NCBI RefSeq assembly: GCF_040802235.1
Contig: NC_133174.1
Location: 78,576,647-78,640,646 of the forward strand
Source: Manis javanica
Taxonomy: Eukaryota > Chordata > Mammalia > Pholidota > Manidae
Reading direction: 5' to 3'
DNA length: 64,000 nt
The notes under the pieces were generated by a model. It searched no databases. It had not been told where the DNA came from and saw only the letters and a program-made list of their open reading frames with translations. Below are positions 11,374 through 25,102 of the stretch, piece after piece. The position numbers were made by a program, and so were the translations under genes. The first letter of the stretch is position 1; every line of letters begins with the position of its first letter.

Positions 11374-14300
11374 ATGGTAATAAGTGCATACCTATCTATA
11401 ATCACCCTAAATGTAAATGGTCTGAAAGCATTTATAATCAAAAGACATAGAGTCACTGAATGCATAAAAAAAAGACCCATCTATCTGCTGATAACAAGAG
11501 ACTCACTTTAAACCCAAAGACATACACAGACTAAAAGTGAAGGGATGGAAAAAGATATTTCATGAAACTAACAGGGAGAAAAAAGCAGGAGTTGCAGTAC
11601 TTGTATCTGACAAAATAGACTTCAAAACAAAGAAAGTAACAAGAGACAAAGAAGGACATTACATAATGATAAAGGGGTCAGTCCAACAAGAGGATATAAC
11701 TGTTAAAAATATCTGTGCACCCAACACAGGATCACCTACATATGTGAAACAACTACTAACAGAAATAAAAGGGTAAACAGAATGCAATGCATTCATTTTA
11801 GGAGACTTCAACAGACCACTCACTCCAAAGGACAGATCAACCAGACAGAAAATAAGTAAAGAGACAGAGGCACTGAACAAAGTATTAGAACAGATGGACC
11901 TAACAGACATCTACAGAACACTTCATCCAAAGCAAACAGGATACACATTCTTCTCAAGTGCACATGGAATATTTTCAAGAATAGATCATATGCAAGGCAA
12001 CAAAAAGAGCTTCAGTAAATAAAAAAGATTGAAACTGCACCAACCAGCTTCTCAGATCAAAGAGGTATGAAACTAAAAATAAATTACACAAAGAAAACAA
12101 AAAAGTGCACAAACACATGGAGGCTTAATAACATTCTCCTAAATAATCAATGGATCAATGAACAAATAAAAATAAAGATCAAACAATATATGGAGACAAC
12201 TGAAAATAATAATTCAACACCATAATATCTGTGGGACGCAGCAAAGACCATTAAAGAGGGAAGTATATTGCAATACAGGCCTACCTCAGGAAAGAAGAAT
12301 AATCCCATATGAGCAGCCTAAACTCACAATTAATGAAACTAGAATATGAAAAACAAATGAGGCCCAAAGTCAGTAGAAGGAGGGACATAATAAAGATTAG
12401 AGCATAAATAAATAAAATTGAGAAGAATAAAACAATAGAATGAATCAATGAAAGCAAGAGCTTGTTCTTTGAGAAAATAAACAAAATAGTTAAACCCCTA
12501 GCCAGACTTATCAAGAAAAAAAGAGAGTCTAGACACATAAACAGAATCAGAAATGAGAAAGGAAAAATCACTACAGGCAACACAGAAATACAAAGAATTA
12601 TGAGAGAATACTATGAAAAATTATATGGTAACAAACGTGGTAACCCAGAAGAAATGGACAACTTTCTAGAAAAATACAAGCTTCCAAGGCTGACCCAGGA
12701 AGAAACACAAAATCTGAATAGACCAATTACCAGCAAGTAAATTGAATTGGTAATCAATAAACCACTTAAGAAAAAAATGACGTTACCAGATGGTTTCGCT
12801 ACTAAATTTTATCAAACATTTAGTGGAGACCTAATACCCATCCTCCTTAAAGTTTTCCATAGACTAGAAGAGGAGGGAATACTCCCAAACTCATTCTGCA
12901 ATGCCAACATCACTCTAATACCAAAACCAGGCAAAGACCCCACAAAAAAGGAAATTACAGACCAATATCCCTGATGAACATAGATGCAAAAATATTCAAC
13001 AGAATATTTGCAAATGAAATTCAAAAATACATCAAAAAGATCATCCATCATGATCAAGTGGGATTCATCCCAGAGATGCAAGGATGTTACAATGTTCGAA
13101 AATCAGTCAACGTCATCCACTAAATCAACAAAAAGGACAAAAAAACACATGATCATCTCTGTAGATGTTGAAAAAGCATTCAACAAAATTCAGCATACAT
13201 TCGTGACAAAAACTCTCAACAAAATGGGCAAGTACCTCAACATAATAAAGGCCATTTATGACAAACCTACAGCCAAAATTGCACTTAACAGCGAGAAGCT
13301 GAAAGTTTTTCCTTTAAGATCAGGAACAAGACAAGAATGCCCACTCTCCTCACTTTTATGTTACATAGTTCTGGAGGTCCTACCAATGGCAATCAGGCAA
13401 CACAAAGAAAGAAAAGGCATCCAGATTGGTAAAGAAGAAGTCAAACTGTCCCAGATTGCAGATGGCATGATATTGTATATGAAAAACCCTAAAGAATCCA
13501 CTACAAAACTATAAGATCTAATATCTGAATTCAGCAAAGTTGAGGGATACAAAATTAATAAACAGAAATCTGTTGCATTCCTATGCACTAACGATAAACT
13601 AGCAGAAAGTGAAATCAGGAAAACAATTCCATTCACATTTGCATCAAAAGAATAGAATACCTAGGAATATACCCAACCAAGGAAGTGAAAGACCTATACC
13701 CTGAAAACTACAAGACACTCAGGCAAGAAATTAAAGAAGATACCAATAAATGAAAACACATCCTGTGCTCATGGATAGGAAGAAATAATATTGTCAAATT
13801 GGCCATCCTGCCTAAAGCAATCTACAGATTCAATGCAAACCCTACCAAAATACCAACAGCATTCTTCAATGAACTAGAGGAAATAGTTCTAAAATTCTTA
13901 TGGAACTACAGAACACCCCAAATAGCCAAAGCAATCCTGAGAAGGAAGAATAAAGTGGGGGGAATAAGCTCCCTGACTTCAAGGACTACTACAAAGCCAC
14001 AGTAATCAAGACAATTTGGTACTGGCACAAGAACGGACCCGTAGACCAATGGAACAGACTTGAGAGCCCTGATATAAACCCTTGCATATATGGTCAATTA
14101 ATACACAGTAAAGGAGCCATGGATATACAATGGGGAAATGACAGCCCCTTCAACATCTGGTGTTGGCAAAACTGGACAGCTACCTGTAAGAGAATGAAAC
14201 TGGATCACTGTCTAACCCCATACAGAAAAGTAAACTAAAAATGGATCAAAGATCTGAATGTAAGTCATGAAACCATAAAACTCTTAGAAAAAACATAGGC

Positions 14301-15179
14301 AAAAATCTCTTGGACATAAACATGAGCAACTTTTTCATGAACATATCTCACCGGGCAAGGGAAACAAAAGCAAAAATGAACAAGTGGGACTATATCAAAC
14401 TAAAAAGCTTCTCTGTACAGCAAAGGACACCATCATCAGAACAAAAGGACATCCTACAGTATGGGAGAATATATTCATAAATAATATATATGATAAGGGG
14501 TTGACATCCAAATTATGTAAAGAGCTCACATACCTGAACAGACAAAAAGCAAATAAGCCTATTAAAAATGGGCAGAGGATCTGAACAGACACTTCTCCAA
14601 AGAAGAAATTCAGATGGCCAACAGGCACATGAAAAGATGCTCCACATCACTAATCATCAGAGAAATGCAAATTAAAACCACAATAAGATATCACCTCACA
14701 CCAGTAAGGATGGCCCACATCCAAATGACAAACAACAGCAAATGAAATGTTGGTTAGGATGTGGCAAAAGGGGAACCCTCCTACACTGCTGGTGGGAATG
14801 TAAATTAGTTCAACCACTGCAGAAAGCACTATGGAGGTTCCTCAAAAATCTCAAAATAGAAATGCCATTTGACCTAGGAATTTCACTCCTAGGAATTTAC
14901 CCTAAGAATGCAGCATCCCAGTTTCAAAAATACATGTGCACTTCTGTGTTTATAGCAGCACTATTTACAATAGCCAGGAAATGGAAACAACTTACATGTC
15001 AATCAGTAGATGAATGGAAGTGGTACATATACACAATGGAATACTTTTCAGCCATAAGAAAAAAAACAAATCCATCATTTGCAACAACATGGATGAAACT
15101 AGAGGGTAATATGCTCAGTGAAATAAGCCAGGCAGAGAAAGACAAGTATCAAATGATTTTACTCATCTTTGGAGTATAA
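11374..15179 (+). pseudogene. L1-B ORF2 (endonuclease-reverse transcriptase), decayed
   Basis: The frame starts with an ATG at 11374 that is in phase with the endonuclease (TLNVNGLKA). The RT, with motif RQECPLSS near 13330, and the cysteine-rich C-terminus (near 14745-14800) are recognisable. The catalytic motif is mutated to IADGMILY near 13455, losing an aspartate. There are more than ten stops or frameshifts. The start region is useful because it shows the ancestral phase of the ORF2 ATG, which is disrupted in the two young copies. Confidence 0.85.
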
Positions 15180-15552
15180 GAACAAAACAAAAACTGAAGG
15201 AACAAAGCAGCAGCTGACTCACAGAACCCAAGAATGGACTAACAGTTACCAAAGGGAAAGGGATTGGGGAGGATGGGTGGGAAGGGAGGGATTAGGGGGA
15301 AAAAAGAGCATTACGATTAGCATGTATAATTTGTGGGGGTCATGGGAAAGGCAGTATAACACAGAGAAGATAAGTAGTGATTCTATAGCATCTTATTTTG
15401 CTGATGGACAGTGACTGTAATGGGGTATGTGGGGGGGACTTGATAACAGGGGGAATCTAGTAACCATAATGTTGTTCATGTAATTGTACATTACTGATTG
15501 TAAAAAATAAAAGTGTATATCAATGATGCATTAATTTAAAACAAAAACCTTC

Positions 15553-17248
15553 CAAACACCATTTAAATTTTCAGTTTACTTGAAGAGTCAAACAGCTTTT
15601 ATAAAATGACAGAATAGTTTACTTCTATTATCTCTAAAGCCTGTCAGGAAATTATAGTATGGGTACAGTTCTGTTTTACTTCTACTCCACAATATGACAG
15701 TTCTAGATAGCTAAACTTCTTGAATCATACAGCTGTTGAATGTAATTTAGGTTTTACCTCCTCTCCCAGAAAATTTGGTTGATTTTATTGAATTCATTGA
15801 TCAACATGTTTTATGGCTACTGGAATATAGTTATAAATAATCACATAATAGCTCTAAAGTATTGATAAAACATACCTGTTCCATATAGCCTTTTGAAACT
15901 ATTTGTCATAGACTATATGGACATAGTCATTTTCATGACAATAACCAAGGGAAAATGAAGGATTCACATTTGTTGTTGTTTTAAAACTAAAAAATTTTAT
16001 TTACAATAAAGAGAATACATTTGTTTCATTCAATTCAGAGTCATAATTTTACATTCCATGTAATGAACAGGGAAGCTTTCTTCATAAAATATTTGACCAA
16101 GGTCATTCCAAAGGCCAGAATATAGGATCTTTATGTGAAACTGAAATATTTTCATGTTTATTATAACTACAGCACAGTATTTCAGCATTTAGCATTTATG
16201 ATACCCCAAAATTCAAGGGTTTCCTAATCCCCTTTATTCACTGTGGTCTGATAATTCCTCCAGTAGAGAGAAGTAGTAACCTGTATTCCACTTAAAAAAG
16301 AAAAACAATGGTTATGGAATAGTATTTATAACAGTTTTCACTGAATTTCCAACTTTAATTTTAATAAGAAGCCTTTTTTTATCTCAGGAACTAGTATTTC
16401 TTCAAAGGAATTACTTTACATTTATATTAGTCATTGTGGGAGACATTTAAAAATCAAAATCTGATAATTTGTGCATTATAAAAAAAACAGTGTTTTTGTG
16501 TCAGAAGGAAAGATTATTAAAATACCATTTCTCAGTCTCAATCCCACCCTTGTATTATGTGTATTCTATTGCTGTGGCTGGTACTTTGCAAACTACATTT
16601 CTTCATTGCCAACTGATTCCTTTATATTCATTGCCAATAGAGGGTAAAACAGAGAGAGAGACTTTTGAAAGGAGAGAGAAGGAAAAGGAAGAAGGGTGAT
16701 ACTTACTTTGCTTCTAAATACTATAGTCATGTTTTTCATTCTGTAAGTGGAATTGATTCTAGGGACATGAAATTGCTTCTAAGGTGCTGTTACACATTTC
16801 CATAACCAGGTTTATTGAGCTCCTTCTGAGTTACCAACACCAGGTAAGCATCAACTCATACTCAGCAGTCTAATCCAGCTTAATGGGGATACTCCTCTAA
16901 GCCTTTGGTCATAATAATTTCAAACTCTTCATTCTGTTCCCTGAGCCATGGGGCTGGTAGCTGCTCCATGCAGTTACTATCTTTGTGAAACATCAGAGTT
17001 CTGATGATTAGGGAAACTGTTTATTCCTCCTACCTTTTCAGTTTTCTAATACCTGCTAGCAAATCTTTATGTTTTTCTTTAAATAATTGATATAGTATGT
17101 GCCTACGATTTGGATACTAACCAACAAACAGAGCCTGTGTTCCAGCATCCAGTCCCTTTCAGTAATACAAATGTAATTTAAAGCTATCAACAAGTACTAG
17201 TTGAGTTAATTCTCTTTGCAAGATAATATGCTATTTAAAAGAGAAGTT
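15553..17248. other. AT-rich spacer, no recognised feature
   Basis: No gene, RNA or clear repeat was recognised. The small frame at 16469-16699 ends in a low-complexity Glu/Arg-rich stretch and is not supported. Confidence 0.55.
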
Positions 17249-17263
17249 AAAACTTTCAATGAG

Positions 17264-18017
17264 GGGAACTCTCCTACAGCAGGGGGAATGTAAGCTAGTT
17301 CAACCATAGTGGAAAGCAATATGGAGGTTCCTCAAAAAATTAAAAATAGAAATAATATTTGACCCAGGAATCCCACTCCTTGGAATTTAACCAAAGAATA
17401 CAACTTCTCAGACTCAAAAAGACATATGCACCCCTATGTTTATCTCAGCACTATTTACAATAGCCAAGATATGGAAGCAACCTAAGTGTCCATCAGTAGA
17501 TGAATGGATAAAGAAGAGGTGGTACATATACACAATTGAATACTATTCAGCCATAAGAAATAAACAAATCTACCATTTGCAACAACATGGGTGGAGCTGG
17601 GGGACATTATGCTCAGTGAAATAAGCCTGACAGAGAAAGACAAGTGCCAAATGATTTCCCTCATTTGTGGAGTATAACAACAAAGCAAAACTGAAGGAAC
17701 AAAATAGCAGCAGACTCAGAGACTCCAAGAAGGAATTAGTGGTTACCAAAGGGGATGGGTGTGGGAGGGTGGGAGAAGGGGACTGAGAGGTACTATGTTT
17801 AGTACACATGGTGTGGGGGATCTCGGGGAAGACAGTGTAGCACAGAGAAGGCAAACAGTGAATCTGTGGCATCTTACTACACTGATGGTCTGTGATTGCA
17901 TTGGGGTATGGGTGGGGACTTGATAATATTGGTAAATGTAGTAACCACATTGTTTTTTCATGTGAAACCTTCATAAGAGTGTATCAATAATACCTTAATA
18001 AAAAATTTAAAAAAACA
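17264..18017 (+). mobile_element. 5'-truncated L1 with perfect target-site duplication
   Basis: The sequence matches only the ORF2 C-terminus and 3'UTR of the other L1s (GTGGAAAGCAATATGGAGGTTCC onward), then ends in an A-rich tail. A 15 nt duplication, AAAACTTTCAATGAG, flanks it at 17249-17263 and 18018-18032. This confirms insertion by target-primed reverse transcription. It carries no functional reading frame. Confidence 0.92.
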
Positions 18018-18289
18018 AAAACTTTCAATGAGTTTTTGATTTGTTGACAAAAATGATACTATATCCTAGTAGTTATGATCACCAACTTTGCAATCAGCAA
18101 CATTGGCTTATTCTCATTTCTACCACACATTGGTTGTGGTATGAACTTGAGTACTTATTATTATTTTGTTAAAGGTGAATAAGAGTGCTAGGCAGTATAG
18201 GACTAAAACAAAGAAAGGTATACTTAAAGAAGAAAGATTTCTGAGGTGAGGTGGATTATTGATCCCAAGTTTTCATTTCTTTGTAACAG

Positions 18290-18770
18290 GATTATATATT
18301 TACCCCATTTTACATAATTTACAACATTCTCCTACTGTGGGTAGAGAGTGCTTCCCCAGCCTATTAATACTGGGCTTAGCTAAATGACTTGCATTGGCCA
18401 ATGAGATGATAACATATGGGATATGAGCAAAATCCTTAAATATGCTTGCACAGTTTGGCTTGACTTCTTGAATTATTTCCCTCAATGACAAGAACATGTC
18501 CTCCATAACTGCTGGCCCAAGGAAGCTAAGAGACATATCAATCAGACCTGAATTCAATCCACAACCTGAATCCAAACCCAGTTGTACCAGAGCCTTAAAC
18601 AGGACTGTCTAATCTAAAGAAAAGCCACACAGGTGAGCCCAGCCTGGATAAGTCCAACAATAAACCTATGATTGTGAGAATAAATGTTTATTGTGGCAAG
18701 CTACTGAGTTTTAGAATGATTTGTTACATAGCATTATATCTGCATAGCTGACTAATAAAACCATTCTAGG
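18290..18770 (+). repeat. MLT1-like MaLR LTR
   Basis: Segments such as GGCCAATGAGATGATAACAT and GGTGAGCCCAGCCTGGAT, then AATAAATGTTTATTGTGGCAAGC followed by GATTTGTTACATAGCA, resemble the 3' half of ancient MaLR LTRs. The identification is from memory of the family pattern. The boundaries are approximate. Confidence 0.5.
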
Positions 18771-21424
18771 TTAGGGTTCTTAGGACTATCATAAGCGATG
18801 AAACTTATATTAGCCAATGGATTTCAGGCAGGGCTCATACTACATTTAATTTACATTTTTTCTGTGTGTGTTCAATAACCCTCCTATACATCAAAGATAT
18901 ATTCTTATTCTTAGATACTATAATGAGCTTTTAAGTAAGAATCAAGTGAACTGAATATTAGTTCCCATTTTATAAATGACTCATTGAGTAGCCTTATTAC
19001 TTCTAGCAAGTTACTTACTCATTCTAGACTTATATGACCACCTAGTTCATATATGCTCTTTCTCCATACCAGCTTCTATTCCTTTCAAAAAATATTTTTA
19101 GAAGTGTTGATGTTTCTTCTAAAATAAAACTTGCCTGAAAATTTAGTGTTGAATAGATTTTTTTAAAGTGGAGTTCTGATTAAAGCAAAAATGGAAGCCA
19201 GTTCAACTGAGACACAGTTTTCAGGAATGAAACTCATATATTTTTTTAAATCAGTAAGCATGCATAGACACAGGGAAGATGAAAAAAGACAGAAAAGGAA
19301 CACACAATATTTTGGAAATTGAGAGATGCTAATAAACCACAATTGCACCTAAGAAGCCTTCTCTCATCCTTTTTCTGGGACTTAAGTTCCCATTACCAAT
19401 ATAACAAGGTAGAATTTCTAGGGAAGACATGTTAAAAATTGGGCCATTGTCTTAACTGTGGTACTAATGGTTACATGACAGTATTAAGTTGAACCCTATG
19501 AAATTACTGGGTTTTTCCATTTTTGGTCCACAAAAATAGCAATTTTGCATGATTGAAATGAATATTAGACAAGACTAGCAGGATGAATAATATTGTTATA
19601 TGCAATAAAGATGTTTCTGGATAATTTATTTGATTAATAGCATAGGTAACCAGCTGTCACATATCATTGTATGTTTTACATTAGAAATACAAAAAAAAAA
19701 GTTAAGATTTGGTGCATGTATAATAGTTTCTGAAAAAATATTTCAGAATATTGAAATCTGTGACTTTGAGTATCAAAAGGTAAAGCCCTGGAGGACTTCA
19801 CATAAAATTTTGTTTTATACAACAGATTTTGAATAAATCATGGTAAAGTGAGTTTTGTGTAGAGATAAAATTTCTCTAGATAGGGGAAAGATGAGGAGTA
19901 AAAGAAGAAGAAATTTTTTCTGTTGTTAGTATGCGTCCTTGATAAAAGTTGTAATGTCCTCCCACTCTCCAGATGAAGACTTGTTAAGGAGCATAGAAAC
20001 CACTACTAGGTCTGTGAGATTCTAAAGTAGAAAATACCTGTGCCTTATTTTATAGTAAAGCTTATAGAAGGTGCCAAGTCTTATAGCAATCCCCGTTGCA
20101 GAGCAGAACAAAAGATAAACAAAGTAGAAATATCTTTTTGACTTGTTCAAGATGAGATGGCTTATGAAAACAAACATGGAATTTCTCCAGAATCTACAGG
20201 ATAAATTTCTAAATATTTTGTGTTCATTTCAAGAGAGGTGTTGAAGTGACTTCAGAGAGGAGAAAGAAAGAGGAGGTAACTGCAGATACATTCAAGAATT
20301 TCACTAGAGATATGAGGAAACTATGGTGTACTAGGCAGATTTGCCATGAAAAATAACTGACTATGTAATTATTCCTATGAATCTACTCATTGTTACTAGG
20401 GATATCTTGATACTTTGTTAGACCTTTCTGAATTTTCATGAATTTTAAGATGCATTTTTTAAATAATTGTGCATATTAAAAATTGAAATGTAGCTCATAA
20501 TCAAAGTCATTTTACAATCAGTGTTGTCCAGGTGGCAGTTGTAATGTAATAGTCATTGCTTGAATTTGTGTTTACATCAGAAGTGTCAGCATCACCAACA
20601 CATGTGGAATGTGATGTCAAATGCTTGGAGACCATGGTGGAGTGTGTTTACCTCAAAGTGGAGTGTTTTAACCTCTAGGACAAATGGCAGTGGGGAGAGA
20701 ATGGTAGAGGTGATGTACCAGATTACTTAGCAGCATTCCCAACTTGGGAATCAAAGTGATGTAGCTTTATATAATTTTAAATCTAGCATAAGAGCCCAGC
20801 ACTAATGTTTGAAGTTATTTTATGGATTCTTCTAAGAAAAGCTGCATTAACAAAGCTCTTGATGTCAAGTAGAATATCATATAAAAATAAGTTTTCATCA
20901 TTCTGAGATGGAATGTGAATAAGAAGATTGGGATGGTAAAACATAAAGTAGTTTTAGAATTGCCATAACTAAATTACTGTGATGATATTTTCCCTATGCT
21001 TTGATCTCTGTAATAATATGCATTCAAGATGAGTAAGACTTAAATCTATGGCCTAAAGTTTACAAACGAAAAAAAGATTATTGGAATAGTTACATTTTTC
21101 ACACACTTTATTTTTATGATTTCCTTTTAAAGTGAAAACACTGCACAATATCTTTAAGGTTTGATTTCCTATTAAAACCTATAAGAATATTTTCGTGAAC
21201 AGCATAGAAGTCTGAATCATTCCCTTTGTCTCTCCCTTTTGATTTACACAAGACAAACATACATAATCCAGCAAAGGTTCCTCTGTACAGCACACTGAGA
21301 CACCTGAGAGGTCAATTAATCTGTGCAGCTGAAGGTGGGTGGATCAGACTTCATAAAAGCTGTGAGCCACAAGAGTTGTGCATTGTCAGCAGCGGGCTGT
21401 GGAGGCAGCAGCAACAGTGGCAGC
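18771..21424. other. Mostly unassigned AT-rich DNA
   Basis: No gene or RNA could be supported. A small GC-richer patch at about 21226-21440 stands out from its surroundings. It contains a 67-codon frame ending in a Trp/Gln-rich tract, but nothing in it matches a family I recognise. Confidence 0.5.
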
Positions 21425-23950
21425 TGTGATAGTTACTTCACTGGTATGTTACTCCAGATGTTTAATGAAGAAATATCACTGAATCTAACCAAGCTCCTCC
21501 AGAGAAACAGAGAAGAGTGGACACTTCTCAACTCATTTTATGAGGTAGCATTGACTTTACACCAAAACCATGAAAATAAAGTACAAATTTAAAAAACTGT
21601 AGACCAAAATCTATCATGAACATAAATAAAAATTGTTCAAAAAATCTTAGCAATTTGAATTCAGTAATATGTAAAATGAATTATATATCACAACCAATGT
21701 GTTTAAACCTAGTTCAATATTTGAAAATCAATGAAATCCAAGATGCTACTAATATGAGAAGAAAAAAATATTTCATCATATTATTTGATGCATAAAATGC
21801 ATTCTACATTTACATCTCTAGAGAAAAGAGAAGAAAATTTCATTAATATGATAGCACTTACAAAAAACTTACAGGTACCATCATATTTAATACTGAAAAA
21901 CTTAATTATTTCCCTCTAACATCAGGAGCAAGGCAGGGAGGTTTACTCTTGCCACTCTAATTCAATATTATGCTAGAAATCCTAGCCAGTCCAACAGACA
22001 AGTAAAAATATAAATCATAGATTGAAAAAAAAAACACGTTATAGATGACATAATATTACATAAAAATCTCAAATAATTAACCAAAAATCAAAAACCTACA
22101 ATTAGTGAGTTAAGCAAAGTTACAAGATAGAGGGTGGAAGCACTATATCAACCATTTTTATATATTATAATTTTATAATTAGAATCCAAAGTTAAAATGT
22201 AATACTATTTATAATGGCTGCCCCAAAATGAGATACTTAGGCCTAAATCTGTTAAAACTTGTACATCATCTATATACTGAAAACAACAAAACACTGATGA
22301 AAGATATCAAAGTAGGTCTCAATAAAAGATATAAGATATACCATGTTCACATGTTTGAAGATTTAAAATATTAATAATGTCAATTATCCCCTAATTGATC
22401 TATACATTTAATATAAATCCAATCAAAATAACAAGAGGATTTATTTTAGATATTGACAAGCTAATTTTGAGATTATAGTAGGCTAAGAAACTGCAACAGC
22501 TACAATTATTTCAAAAAAGGAGAATATAGTAGAAGGAATCATGTTACTCTATTTCAAGATGTTTTATAAAGCTACAGTAATCAAAACAATGGGCTATTTG
22601 CAGAGAGATGCATGCACCAGTGTAACAGAATGAAGAATCTTGTGTGAAAAAGATTCCCCCAAGCATGGTCAATTGGCTTTTAATAAGGATACAAAAATAA
22701 TTCAAAGGAGACATAATATTTTCAAAAAATGGTTTTCATACAATTAGACATCCATTTGCAAGAAAATGAATCCTGATCTAAACTTACCTTATAAAAATTA
22801 ACTTAAAATTTAATGTAAATATAAAAGACAACTATCAAAATGTAACAGTTTTCTTCAAAACTTTTCTTCTAACATGAAAAAATCTTTGTGACCTCGAGTA
22901 AAGCAAATCTTTCTTATACATGCCCTCACAAACAAAATACCTGAAAGTAAAAGTAGGTAACTTGGATTTCACAAAGATTGAAATAATATTTTCCCCTATG
23001 AAAAACACTCTTGAAATGAAAAGAAAAGCCACAAATTGTGAAAAAGTACTTACAAAATATCTTTCTGAAAATGGCTTGTATCCAGAAAACAGAAATAATT
23101 CCTAAAACTCAACAGGAAGAAAACAATCCAATAAAAAAAATGGACAAAATACATGAATAGAAACTTAACTAAAGAAAATATATGAACTGCAAATAGCCAC
23201 ATGAAGAGACATTCAATATCATTATTCTTTATGGAAGGGCAAATTAAAACAACTACACACTTACTTGAATGGCTGAAATTAAAAACAAAATCATGGCAAC
23301 CAACTGCTGGGGAGAATGCAAAAAAACTTGATCAATCATATATTGCAGGTAGGAATTTAAAATAATACAGCTCCTCTGATAAATAACATCACAGCTTCTT
23401 AAAAGGTTAAACATATACTGCCAAACAAACCTGGAATCCACTCCTATGCCTCTATCCTATAAAAGGAAAACATATTTCCACACAAAGACTTACATGTGAA
23501 TGTTCATAGAAGCTTTATTCATCATATCCAAAAACTAAAAATTATCCATGTCCCTCAATGGGTGAGTGGATAAATAAATCATGGTAGATCCACACAATTG
23601 AAAATTACTTGACAATAAAAAGGAATGAACTACAACTAAGCACAGCTTGGATAAAACTCAAAGGAATTATGTTGAATAAAGGAAGCCAGTTTCAAAAGTC
23701 ACATATTTTGTTATCTATGTAAATGACCTTATTGAAAAGACAAAACTGTAGTTATGGAAATCAAATCAATTGTTGCCAGGTGTTAGGCATTGGGGAAGGG
23801 CTTGACTATAAGAAACAGCACAGAGTTATGAGAGATGATGATGGTATTTTTCTATACCTTGATTGTGATGGTGGTTACACAAATCTATACATGCATTAAA
23901 ATTCAAAAAGCTGAATAACAAAAAATCAATTTTACTGTATGATAATTTAA
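21425..23950 (+). mobile_element. Old 5'-truncated L1 fragment
   Basis: The sequence follows L1 ORF2 from the RT fingers to the 3' end in order. An AACTCATTTTATGAGGTAGC stretch lies near 21530, and an ATCAGGAGCAAGGCAGGGAGG stretch (RT motif) near 21925. The middle is the usual L1 RT and connection region. The cysteine-rich end (near 23300) and 3' tail are present but heavily mutated. It is much more diverged than L1-A, L1-B or L1-C, with no surviving frame. Confidence 0.8.
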
Positions 23951-24536
23951 AACGTTTATAAAGCTTATGTTTGTGAGATAAAATATTACTAAACTTGCCT
24001 ATCCTCTTATTTGTATTTTGGAGGGAGAATAATGTCCTCAGCTATAGTGAAACGGACTCTTGACAACTCATCAATTTAATTCTGGAAATTGTTATTTTTA
24101 GTGGATGAACAGATAAAGTGAATATTCAAAATATAATAATCATGACCATGATTATAGTTCCTGAAAAGAACCTTCTGGGGAAAACAAGCAGTTTTCAGGT
24201 CATAACAGGTATTACTGTTTAGTGTTGCAGATTATTTCTATGAATGTTAAATTGCTAGTGTTACTGATATTCTCTAATCTTAGTGAATAATTGAGTTGAT
24301 AAATGTAGGTACACTTGACCTCAAAAATAACTTTTTCCACCTCATTTCTCAACCCAAGAGTTTTCAAGGCAACATAAATAGTTGCTATCCTTACTCTTAA
24401 AATAAAAAGCCTACAAAATTGCTAATATGCATTCAACTTTAATATTAAAACAATTAAATGTCATATTTTAGTAATTTAGATTTTGTTATTTAGCTGATTT
24501 ATCTTACCTTTATTGTAAATTAATAACAAAGATCAC
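23951..24536. other. AT-rich spacer, no recognised feature
   Basis: Nothing could be assigned in this stretch on either strand. Confidence 0.5.
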
Positions 24537-25102
24537 TGATTAAGGAGGATCACAGCATGCCTCCCCAAAATATGTCACTCTGAAATATTTATTATTTTGG
24601 TCTGAAGACATTTGAGCCACTGCAGGTGCAGGAAGGGCTCTCCGATTTCCCCCTTCTACCTAGAAACAGGATATAACATTTCCCAGGATAAAGGTCTTCT
24701 TCCTTCATCGGGAAGAGGAGAACCTTCTTATCACTATAAATGGAGAGTTGATTCCAAACTGAATGTGTACAAACAAATCTACTAAAATAACCCTTATCTT
24801 CTGTTGGAATCCTCTACCCATTTCCTAGTCACTTTCCCACAATTTACCACCCCAACCCAAACCCCTTTTTACTTTCTCTTGTCACAGCTCTACAATTTCT
24901 TATGTTTGTTGAATGGTATATATAACCTGTTAGGCCTATGTGCTTCTTTGGGTCTCCATCTCTTTTCTTTAAAAATCTCTCATGCCACAAAAGAATATTA
25001 ACATCCAATAAAATTTGTATGCTTTTCTCCTATAAATTTGTCTTTTGTCAGTTTCAGCCACAGAACCTAAGAGGATAGAGGAAAAGTCTTCCCTCCCCTA
25101 CA
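24537..25102 (+). repeat. Ancient class I LTR (MER4-like), 5' copy
   Basis: The sequence begins TGATTAAGGAGGATCACAGC and has a TATA-like GGTATATATAACC near 24915. It has a poly(A) signal region AATAAAATTTGTATGC near 25008 and the U5-like tail TTTGTCTTTTGTCAGTTTC ending near 25102. The same U5-like tail recurs at about 26720-26800, as expected for a provirus with two LTRs. The family name is tentative. Confidence 0.55.

Larger units (their letters stand above)
9261..15542 (+). mobile_element. Older full-length LINE-1 (L1-B)
   Basis: The element begins AGAGGATTCAAGATGGCGATG, a typical L1 5' start. A 5'UTR, a decayed ORF1, a decayed ORF2 and a G-rich 3'UTR follow, ending in AATAAA and an A-rich tail near 15530. 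A short imperfect direct repeat, AAAAACTTTC at 9251-9260 and AAAAACCTTC at 15543-15552, may be the target-site duplication. Many stops and frameshifts show it is older than L1-A and L1-C. Its 5'UTR is not recognisably related to theirs, although the ORFs align throughout. Confidence 0.88.

Noticed and set aside
17570..17974. 134-codon minus-strand frame
   Set aside because: It is antisense to the L1 3'UTR G-rich region, giving Pro/Ser/His-rich low-complexity sequence.
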